Shown in pieces: positions 14,711-20,611 of a DNA stretch of 20,611 nt (positions are counted from its first letter, which is position 1; each line of letters starts with the position of its first letter). This DNA is from CAYOLL01 sp964404765 [NCBI: uncultured Gemmatimonadota bacterium] (GTDB taxonomy: Bacteria > 4572-55). Made by a program: the position numbers and the translations under genes. The notes beneath the pieces are model-generated. The model was not told the DNA's origin. It saw only the letters and a list, made by a program, of their open reading frames with translations, and made no database searches. The stretch lies in the NCBI GenBank assembly GCA_964404765.1, contig CAYOLL010000109.1:1-20611 (forward strand), written 5' to 3'.

Positions 14711-16270
14711 TTAGTGTCGGAAGTGGCGTTGTCGGGTAAAGATCATGGCCAGGTTGTGCTCGTTGGCGGCGGCAATCACTTCTTTATCGCGCACGGAACC
14801 GCCCGGCTGGATAATCGCGGTAATACCGGCTTTTGTCGCCGCATCCACGCCGTCACGAAACGGGAAAAAAGCATCGGACGCCATGGCCGCACCGGTTACG
14901 GACAGCTTGGCCTGCTGCGCCTTGATGAGCCCGAACTCCGCGGAATCTACCCGGCTCATCTGACCGGCGCCAATGCCCAGCGTGCGATCTTCCTGGGCAT
15001 AAACGATGGCATTGGATTTGACCCATTTGGCGACGCGATTACCAAAATCCAGAGCGCGCAATTCTTTTGGGGTCGGCTGTCGCTCCGTGACAATTTCCAT
15101 TTGTTCAAAAGATGGCCAGCCAGCGTCTTTTTCTTGAATGAGTACTCCGCCGCCGATGCGCTTGTAATCCAGCTCCGTTTGCGTTCGGGCCGCTTCCCAA
15201 TTGGGTATGGTCATCAGGCGCAGATTTTTGCTTCTCTTAAAAACTTCCAAAGCCGCCGGACTGAAGGCCGGGGCCAGAATTACCTCGGTAAAAACTTTGA
15301 GTAACGTTTCCGCGGCTTCAGTATCCACTTCGCGATTAAAGGCAATGATGCCGCCAAAAGCCGACTGTGGATCGGTGGCCAGCGCTTTTTCGTACGCGCT
15401 CAACAATGTTTTGCCAAGCCCGACACCACAGGGGTTGCTGTGCTTAATAATCGCGCAAGCCGGCGACGAAAATTCACGGATCAGCCCATACGCTCCGTCC
15501 ATGTCTAAAAAGTTGTTAAACGACAACTCTTTACCGGCCAGTTGTTCGGCATGAATTAGGTCGCTTGATTTGGCATGTTGCTCACGGTAAACGGCCGCTT
15601 GCTGATGGGGATTTTCACCATAGCGCAAGTCTTGTACTTTCGTCATGTGCAGAATAAGTTGTTCCGGAAATAGGCTTGGGTCACATTGCCGGGTCAGATA
15701 TTGGGCAATGGCCGTATCGTAACTCGCAGTGTGCTGAAAGGCGCGGGCGGCCAACTTTTGCCGGGTTTCAAGACCTAACTCGCCGCGGTGTTCTTGCAAT
15801 TCGGCTTGCAGAGCCGGGTAATCCGCAGGATCCACTACGACTGCAACGCCTGTGTAGTTCTTGGCAGCGGCGCGGATCATGCCCGGCCCGCCAATGTCGA
15901 TTTGTTCGATGGCTTCCGCCAGGGTTACATCCGATTTGGCGATGGTCTGTTGAAATGGATATAAGTTAATAATGACCAGATCAATTGGTTCAATGCTGTT
16001 TTGCCGTGCTTGCTCCACATGCGCCGGGTTGTCGCGGCGGAACAGGATGCCGCCATGAATTTTGGGATGCAGCGTCTTGACCCGGCCATCCATAATTTCC
16101 GGAAAACCGGTGTACTCGCTAATGGAGCGCACCGCAATTTCATGATCCATCAACGCTTTGGCTGTACCGCCCGTAGCTAAAATCTCCACATTTAGTTCAT
16201 GTAGTAAGCGGGCCAGTTCCAGCAGGCCAGTCTTGTCGGAAACACTAATGATGGCGCGTCTAATTTTCAT
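14711..16270 (-). CDS. purH: PurH, bifunctional AICAR formyltransferase/IMP cyclohydrolase
   Basis: A 519-aa enzyme for the last two steps of purine synthesis (AICAR to FAICAR to IMP), cytoplasmic. The N-terminal cyclohydrolase (MGS-like) domain has SVSDKTG (9-15), ATGGTAKAL (32-40) and DGRVKTLHPKIHGG (61-74). The C-terminal transferase domain has LRYGENPHQ (215-223), SFNNFLDMD (250-258) and the catalytic KHSNPCG (Lys276, His277). Full length. The start ATG 16270 has AGGGGA 4 nt upstream. It appears to lead an operon with potA and the Nudix gene. Confidence 0.97.
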   Translation of the reverse strand: MKIRRAIISVSDKTGLLELARLLHELNVEILATGGTAKALMDHEIAVRSISEYTGFPEIMDGRVKTLHPKIHGGILFRRDNPAHVEQARQNSIEPIDLVIINLYPFQQTIAKSDVTLAEAIEQIDIGGPGMIRAAAKNYTGVAVVVDPADYPALQAELQEHRGELGLETRQKLAARAFQHTASYDTAIAQYLTRQCDPSLFPEQLILHMTKVQDLRYGENPHQQAAVYREQHAKSSDLIHAEQLAGKELSFNNFLDMDGAYGLIREFSSPACAIIKHSNPCGVGLGKTLLSAYEKALATDPQSAFGGIIAFNREVDTEAAETLLKVFTEVILAPAFSPAALEVFKRSKNLRLMTIPNWEAARTQTELDYKRIGGGVLIQEKDAGWPSFEQMEIVTERQPTPKELRALDFGNRVAKWVKSNAIVYAQEDRTLGIGAGQMSRVDSAEFGLIKAQQAKLSVTGAAMASDAFFPFRDGVDAATKAGITAIIQPGGSVRDKEVIAAANEHNLAMIFTRQRHFRH

Positions 16271-16322
16271 CTATTCCCCTTGTGCGATTGCAGCTTCTTT
16301 CCAAGTGACAAAATTGGGAATT

Positions 16323-16386
16323 AAACCTGACGGGTCTTTTTGAAATCGTTAGATGCCGCATTAATGTATATAGACCCGTCAGGTTT
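16323..16386. repeat. Palindromic element (AACCTGACGGGTCT type)
   Basis: A perfect 15-bp inverted repeat AAACCTGACGGGTCT (16323-16337) / AGACCCGTCAGGTTT (16372-16386) with a 34-nt AT-rich loop. It lies about 53 nt upstream of the purH start and may be another member of the AACC..GGTT palindrome family; no target duplication is visible. Confidence 0.75.
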
Positions 16387-16603
16387 TCTAAATCCCAAAT
16401 TTCACGGTTGGAAAGGAGAGGCAGTCTTTTTCGTAAGTAACTTTTAATTCGCTTAATTTTAAAAGCCGCTAAAAAATATACTAATGCACGGTAAGAGGCA
16501 CATAAAAAACCACGTAATTCAAAAAAAATTAAAAAAATCTGGTGAATGACACCCATCCGTTGATATTCGGCCTCAGATGATGAGAATTGTAAGCGCTTTT
16601 TTC

Positions 16604-16634
16604 TTGACAAATGGCCATAGGTACGCTGTATTAT
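16604..16634 (+). promoter_or_regulatory. Candidate promoter of the SDR gene
   Basis: A perfect TTGACA (16604-16609) with TATTAT at 16629-16634 (19-nt spacing) or TGTATT at 16627-16632 (17-nt spacing), about 50 nt before the SDR start. The wide or weak -10 choice keeps confidence moderate. Confidence 0.5.
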
Positions 16635-16683
16635 CGACGCAAGTGTCATGTGCTGAAGATTTTTTATCTATTTCGGGGAGAAA

Positions 16684-17478
16684 ATGCCTATGGATTTGGG
16701 TATTCGCGGCAAAACGGCTCTGGTAGCCGCTTCAAGTAAGGGGATCGGCAAAGCCTGCGCTTTAGGGTTGGCGGCGGAAGGCTGTCGTATTATCTGCTGT
16801 GCCAGAAATGCCGGTGATTTAAACGCCACAGTTGCAGAAATTAAAACTTCAACCGGGGTTGATGCCGTCGGTTTTACAGTTGATTTACGCAAGCCGGAGG
16901 AAATTCTACACTTTGCAGAGCAAGCCCGGACCGCTTTCGGGCCAATTGATATTCTGGTCAGCAATTCCGGTGGTCCGACACCGGGGACATTTGTTAATCT
17001 GACCGAGTCGGATTGGGAAGCTGCGTATCATTCCACGCTCATGTGTAATGTTCGACTTATTCAAGCAATTTTGCCGGATATGCAGGCTAAAAAGTGGGGG
17101 AGGATAATCAACATTACCTCGGTGTCCGTCAAACAGCCCATCGATGGTTTGCTGCTTTCCAATACTTTTCGGGCCGGTGTGGTTGGAATGGCAAAAACCC
17201 TGGCGAACGAAGTGGGTCAGATGAATATTACCGTTAACACCGTTGCGCCAGGCTACACGCTAACGGACCGGCTGGATGAGCTTTTTACGGTGCGCGCCAA
17301 AAATGCCGGGAAATCCAAGCAAGAAGTCATGGAGCAATTGGCCCAGACGGTTCCGCTGCGTCGTTTTGCCGTGCCGGAAGAAGTAGCGGCGTTGGTCGTC
17401 TTTTTAGCCTCTGAGCGTGCCGGCTATATGACCGGAACGGTTATTCCTGTTGATGGCGGCGTTATTAAAGGGATATAA
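16684..17478 (+). CDS. Short-chain dehydrogenase (BKR-like), catalytic Tyr/Lys replaced
   Basis: A 264-aa Rossmann-fold protein. The cofactor loop is AASSKGIG (15-22, in place of TGxxxGIG), followed by NSGGP (94-98, in place of NAG), Asn122 and ITSVS (144-148, Ser146). The active-site YxxxK should fall at about 159-163, but the sequence there is SNTFR: Ser for Tyr and Arg for Lys. PGYTLTDRLDEL and the C-terminal GTVIPVDGG are well conserved. An SDR subgroup resembling 3-oxoacyl-ACP reductase but lacking the Tyr is known (BKR_like_SDR_like), and this fits it. Function unknown. GGGGAG lies 3 nt before ATG 16684 and 9 nt before the ATG at 16690; either may be used. It converges on the citryl-CoA lyase gene with a 19-nt gap. 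Confidence 0.9.
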   Translation: MPMDLGIRGKTALVAASSKGIGKACALGLAAEGCRIICCARNAGDLNATVAEIKTSTGVDAVGFTVDLRKPEEILHFAEQARTAFGPIDILVSNSGGPTPGTFVNLTESDWEAAYHSTLMCNVRLIQAILPDMQAKKWGRIINITSVSVKQPIDGLLLSNTFRAGVVGMAKTLANEVGQMNITVNTVAPGYTLTDRLDELFTVRAKNAGKSKQEVMEQLAQTVPLRRFAVPEEVAALVVFLASERAGYMTGTVIPVDGGVIKGI

Positions 17479-17497
17479 GTGTACACGTAAAAGCCGG

Positions 17498-18274
17498 CTA
17501 CAGGCTTCGGTCTTCCGGCCCGTTATAATCATGATCTGACGGGTGAATCTGTCGCATCGATTTTTGGACAGTCTGCTCTTCGTACACATGCGCCACCAGA
17601 CCGGGAACACGGGCGATCATGAAGAAGGCATTGGCGATTTCCGGAGCAAACCCCAGCTCGCACAATATGGCCGCGATAGCCCCATCCACGTTCATCGGCA
17701 AAGCTTTACCCATGACTTCTTTGATGGCGGCGGCGACGGCTTTGCCTATTTCCACATAACCGCCGGTCAGACCGGCTTTTTCGGCTAATTCAAATAAGCG
17801 CGCCGTGCGCGGGTCATTCGTATGGACACGATGGCCAAATCCGGACAGTTTCTCTTTGCGCTCCCGTGCCTTCGTAACTAATTTTTTGGCGGCCTCAGCA
17901 GCGTTTAATCCTTCAGCGGTCATTATTTTCTTTACATCCTGCAGATGATTCATACACTCTTCAATCGCGCCGCCATGCCATTTGTTGATGGAGAGAATGC
18001 CGCCGGCTACAGCCGCATTCAACGGCGCGCCGGTGGAGGCAATTGTGCGGGCAGCCAGAACTGAAGGCGGTGTGGCCCCATGATCTATTGACGCAACTAA
18101 AATGGCATTGATTAAATCGCCTGTTTCTCTGGTTGGCAGTTCGCCTTTCAAAGCCAGATAGACGGCCTCGGCAAATGAAACTTTGCCCATTAATTCGTCA
18201 ATACGATAGCCGCGCAGCCGGATTTCGTTGGGCTTGATTTTAGTGACTGCGGTGGTCCATGTAAGTTCAGACAT
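17498..18274 (-). CDS. ccl: Citryl-CoA lyase / short citrate synthase-family protein
   Basis: A 258-aa protein made only of the catalytic core of the citrate synthase fold. The three catalytic residues are present: His100 (NKWHGGAIEE), His148 (GFGHRVHTNDPR) and Asp197 (NVDGAI). This length and the ending are typical of proteins annotated citryl-CoA lyase, which splits citryl-CoA to acetyl-CoA and oxaloacetate, as in the two-step citrate cleavage of Hydrogenobacter. The partner citryl-CoA synthetase is not in the window, so the reaction direction and pathway are open; a synthase-like or methylcitrate-type reaction is also possible. Element M3 lies about 30 nt upstream, in the promoter region. 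Confidence 0.85.
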   Translation of the reverse strand: MSELTWTTAVTKIKPNEIRLRGYRIDELMGKVSFAEAVYLALKGELPTRETGDLINAILVASIDHGATPPSVLAARTIASTGAPLNAAVAGGILSINKWHGGAIEECMNHLQDVKKIMTAEGLNAAEAAKKLVTKARERKEKLSGFGHRVHTNDPRTARLFELAEKAGLTGGYVEIGKAVAAAIKEVMGKALPMNVDGAIAAILCELGFAPEIANAFFMIARVPGLVAHVYEEQTVQKSMRQIHPSDHDYNGPEDRSL

Positions 18275-18296
18275 ATTTCCTCCAAAGGGTCTATTA

Positions 18297-18429
18297 TAAA
18301 ATTGGGCTCATGGAGCAAGTTTGTGGAAATCCAACCTTGCGAAGGCTTCAGTGCACAAAACATGCGGATTTCAAATTAAGATTAAGCCTTGGCAAGGTTT
18401 CACCATCTTATCCCATTAACCTAAAATTG
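18297..18429. mobile_element. Non-autonomous element, copy M3, with 8-bp target duplication
   Basis: Element 18305-18421 (117 bp) between perfect direct repeats TAAAATTG (18297-18304 and 18422-18429). Left end GGCTCATGGAGCAAGTTTG; the right end (reverse complement GGTTAATGGGATAAGATGG) is diverged. The interior pair is AACCTTGCGAAGGC (from 18333) and GCCTTGGCAAGGTT (to 18399), the same type as the free element at 12669. It lies between the divergent citryl-CoA lyase and 127-aa genes. Confidence 0.85.
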
Positions 18430-18492
18430 CACTGGGAAGTAAGTTGTGGTTAAAGTTACAGATGCGTTAAAAATACAAGCGAGGAGTGCGTC

Positions 18493-18876
18493 ATGATAAT
18501 AGAATACATACGGAAGTCGGATCAGGCTGAGCCCGCGCCGAAAGCAACTGAACCCATCATTCAGCCGATTACGGCTGATCAGACCCAAATCAGCTATACT
18601 GCCCAGGAAGCGCTGCTTGACTTTTTGGCTGACTCGACATTGCGAGCGCGAATTATTGCCCCGCCGGCAATCTTTAAATCTATTTATCAACAATTGGAGA
18701 TGCACGTTGGACAGTTTGAAGATGCGCACGGTCAGATTCGACTTCCAAAAAGGCAAAAAGAATCGCTGCTAAGTGAGTTGAAGCGCAATCTATTTCGCGA
18801 TCATAAGGTCAGCCAAAATTTGCGGGTTATTAATCCGATGCGAAAGAAAACCGAAACACGTCGTAAAAAATCATGA
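18493..18876 (+). CDS. Hypothetical protein, 127 aa
   Basis: A 127-aa protein with AGGAG 7-8 nt before ATG 18493. The first 35 residues are low-complexity and polar (Pro, Ala, Gln rich); the middle (YTAQEALLDFLADSTLRARI to YQQLEMHV, in parts) looks helical; the end is strongly basic (RKKTETRRKKS), suggesting nucleic-acid contact. No signal peptide or membrane segment. I do not recognise the family. Its stop codon abuts the stop of the convergent phosphoesterase gene with no gap, leaving no room for a terminator between them. Confidence 0.65.
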   Translation: MIIEYIRKSDQAEPAPKATEPIIQPITADQTQISYTAQEALLDFLADSTLRARIIAPPAIFKSIYQQLEMHVGQFEDAHGQIRLPKRQKESLLSELKRNLFRDHKVSQNLRVINPMRKKTETRRKKS

Positions 18877-19365
18877 TTACAGGGAATGAATTACGGCCGT
18901 ATTCCCGACCAAATCAACCAGAGCGACGGTAGGTTTACGCGTCAGCCAGCCGCACACCTCGCCCGGATTAACCACAAGCACATTATCTATTCGATGAATA
19001 TCCGCATTGTGCGTATGACCGTAGCAAACCAGATCGAATTGACCGCTGGCGGCAAAAATGTCCGGTTGATCGGGCTCATGCATCATGAGCAGACGTTTAC
19101 TATTCCAGGTAAAAACATAATTACGCTTGTAGACTTCGATTTTCAGATTATCGAATGTTTTTTGTAAACCCACCAATTCGCCGTCGTTATTGCCATAGCA
19201 CGCCACGATCTTCATGGTTAATTGCGCGAGTGGTTTAACGGCAAATGGCGCCACAAAATCACCACAATGCAAAACCAAATCAACCTTTTCCGCGTTAAAA
19301 AAATGAATAGCTTTATCAATATTGTCCAAATGATCGTGGCTATCCGACATTACGCCAATTCGCAT
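18877..19365 (-). CDS. YfcE/MJ0936-type metallophosphoesterase
   Basis: A 162-aa protein starting at ATG 19365, which places the first strand MRIGVMSDSHDH at the N-terminus; AGAGG lies about 9 nt upstream. Metal-binding motifs in order: DSHDH, HCGDF (GD), GNND, MMHE (H), and GHTHNAD, all as in the small calcineurin-like phosphodiesterase family. The enzyme hydrolyses phosphodiesters in vitro; the natural substrate is usually unknown. It starts 11 nt after the stop of the FG-GAP gene, so the two are probably co-transcribed. Confidence 0.93.
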   Translation of the reverse strand: MRIGVMSDSHDHLDNIDKAIHFFNAEKVDLVLHCGDFVAPFAVKPLAQLTMKIVACYGNNDGELVGLQKTFDNLKIEVYKRNYVFTWNSKRLLMMHEPDQPDIFAASGQFDLVCYGHTHNADIHRIDNVLVVNPGEVCGWLTRKPTVALVDLVGNTAVIHSL

Positions 19366-19376
19366 CGCTTCATCCT

Positions 19377-20611
19377 CTACCAAACAGTCATGATCATTAG
19401 AACCGGTTGGGCAATCGTGCCAAAACTAATCCGTTGTCCATACACAAAAAAATCGGAAAAACCGTCGCTGTTGATATCGCCGGCCGGCTCGATTAAGCCG
19501 CTATAGTACAGTTCTCCTGCCAAGCCGGTCAGCTTATCGCTGGCAGAAATGGCTTGTAACTCCGACACGATCTGACCGCCGCTAAATAGATATAGGCGAC
19601 CCGCCGGGTCATTGGGCGATGGTGACCACTGTGAACCAATAATCAGCTCATCTTTTTTATCTTTTGTGACATCCTTGATCGGTACAATGCCTTTGCCAAA
19701 GAAGTTGCCGGCTTTGTCGCCAATCAGAGTGGCATTCGCGCGGTTAGTTTCGACTTCCTGCCAGAGTTCACCGCCAAAATAGGCGTAAACCCGTCCGGCT
19801 TCGGATTCGTAACCCCGGGCCTCCGGTGCGCCAATCACAATATCGGGTGTGCCGTCGCCATTGAGGTCACCCGCGTTAATAATCTGATTGCCAAAGTGAT
19901 CTCTCTTTTCGCCGCCAAAAAAGACAACATCCGCGCTTTCGGCAAAGATTTGGCCGGTTTGATATGGTCGGTTAAAAAGATAAACAGCGCCGGTTTCAAA
20001 AGCATCGGGGGCTGAAACCAATAATTCATTACGCCTGTCTTTGTTAATGTCATTGAGAACATAGAGCGCTTTGCCAAAACCGTCATTTTCGTTTTCCGCT
20101 TCAATAATTAAATCCGCACGACTAATTTCGACATAAGGAGTCAGGATTGCATTATAAAAGATATAGACATAGTTTAGCTTCTCTTTGCTCGCGCCAATGA
20201 TAATATCGTCAAAACCATCGCTATTAACATCACCGGCGGTCACCGAGAGAAATTGAACCGCTTCCTGGGTACTTTGGATAGTCAAATTGGCCTCATTGGC
20301 ATTTAGCTTGGAACGCAACTTTCCGCCGTAGAACAGATAGACTTCATTTTCGGAGTTAAAAAGGATGTCATCTTTACCATCATCGTCGATATCTCCTGCG
20401 GCCCAGATGCTGTGATAGTTCGGCAGACGGGGGATACGAATCACAGCGTTGCTATTTGCGGTGCTTAGTTCGGGTCTCCATTCAGCCTCCGCATAAAAAA
20501 TGTTCAGTAAGAGTTCATTAGTATTCAGATTGCGGGTCATAATCAGGATATCGGATTTTTTATCACCATTGATATCGCCATAGCCTGTGGCGCGCTCAAT
20601 AAATATCTCAG
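19377..20611 (-). CDS. FG-GAP/VCBS repeat protein (partial, N-terminus outside window)
   Basis: The frame is open to the window edge; an internal ATG at 20540 is not the start because an FG-GAP motif (GDINGDKKSDILI) lies before it. About 410 residues are visible, with seven calcium-loop motifs spaced about 55-65 residues apart: GDINGDKKSD, GDIDDDGKDD, GDVNSDGFDD, NDINKDRRNE, GDLNGDGTPD, KDVTKDKKDE, GDINSDGFSD. These form an integrin-alpha-like beta propeller, usually extracellular or surface-bound. No C-terminal sorting domain or anchor is seen; the protein ends soon after the last repeat. Function is probably binding or adhesion, inferred from fold only. Confidence 0.9.
   Translation of the reverse strand, partial: EIFIERATGYGDINGDKKSDILIMTRNLNTNELLLNIFYAEAEWRPELSTANSNAVIRIPRLPNYHSIWAAGDIDDDGKDDILFNSENEVYLFYGGKLRSKLNANEANLTIQSTQEAVQFLSVTAGDVNSDGFDDIIIGASKEKLNYVYIFYNAILTPYVEISRADLIIEAENENDGFGKALYVLNDINKDRRNELLVSAPDAFETGAVYLFNRPYQTGQIFAESADVVFFGGEKRDHFGNQIINAGDLNGDGTPDIVIGAPEARGYESEAGRVYAYFGGELWQEVETNRANATLIGDKAGNFFGKGIVPIKDVTKDKKDELIIGSQWSPSPNDPAGRLYLFSGGQIVSELQAISASDKLTGLAGELYYSGLIEPAGDINSDGFSDFFVYGQRISFGTIAQPVLMIMTVW

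Larger units (their letters stand above)
16271..16683. other. Divergent intergenic region between purH and the SDR gene
   Basis: About 410 bases with no convincing gene. It contains a palindromic element (16323-16386), an AT-rich middle part, and a promoter candidate for the plus-strand SDR gene (16604-16634). A purH promoter must also lie here but no clear hexamer pair could be picked out by eye. Confidence 0.6.

Noticed and set aside
16260-16649. 129-codon minus-strand frame overlapping the purH start.
   Set aside because: It contains the palindromic element and the SDR promoter region, has no ribosome-binding site and no protein-like character.

Overview
The window is a stretch of bacterial chromosome, with almost all genes on the minus strand, so it is described here in the minus-strand direction (from high to low coordinates). 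The gene set suggests an uncultured-type bacterium of the FCB/KSB1/Calditrichota sort: SUF Fe-S assembly genes, a 2-oxoacid:ferredoxin oxidoreductase beta subunit, a short citryl-CoA lyase, an FG-GAP repeat protein, a glycine-rich RRM protein, and many small intergenic palindromes. That placement is an inference; no rRNA or other marker is present.

Layout. 20611-18877: an FG-GAP repeat protein (open at the window edge) and a YfcE-type phosphoesterase. 18876-16684: a small unknown protein (+), a citryl-CoA lyase (-) and an atypical short-chain dehydrogenase (+). 16270-12104: purH, a lone potA-type ATPase, a Nudix hydrolase and a GNAT acetyltransferase. 12024-9789: an accessory block with an Rpn/PD-(D/E)XK protein, a DUF4160 gene broken by a small transposable element, DUF2442, and a BrnT/BrnA toxin-antitoxin pair. 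9713-8673: the oxidoreductase beta subunit. 8672-7992: a non-coding stretch with hairpins, a decayed IS630-type transposase start and the sufB promoter region. 7991-6492: sufB. 605-1: the start of sufC.

The most unusual part is between sufB and sufC, genes normally adjacent. Here 5.9 kb of AT-richer accessory genes separate them. Four displaced copies of the last 43-67 bp of sufB lie in this interval, all in the same orientation and all ending at the sufB stop codon. They divide the region into units: an unknown 165-aa protein; a small two-helix membrane protein; a secreted protein with one FG-GAP-like motif; and a nuclease-like plus PIN-domain pair. An RRM protein and a large ATPase-TOPRIM-like protein (OLD/PARIS-like) follow. 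This looks like repeated insertion at the 3' end of sufB, each event leaving a copy of the gene end. The sufB tail also contains a strong Shine-Dalgarno sequence and a GTG overlapping the TGA, so it can supply a translation start to whatever lies behind it.

A second discovery-type signal is a family of 117-164 bp non-autonomous elements (copies at 5862, 10763 and 18305). Each has outer inverted ends starting GGCTC/GGTTC with an internal CAAGTTTGTGGAA, and a perfect 8-bp target duplication. Each copy encloses a different inner palindromic module. One copy splits the DUF4160 gene, and removing it with one target duplication restores the frame exactly. Another has replaced the stop codon of the 165-aa gene.
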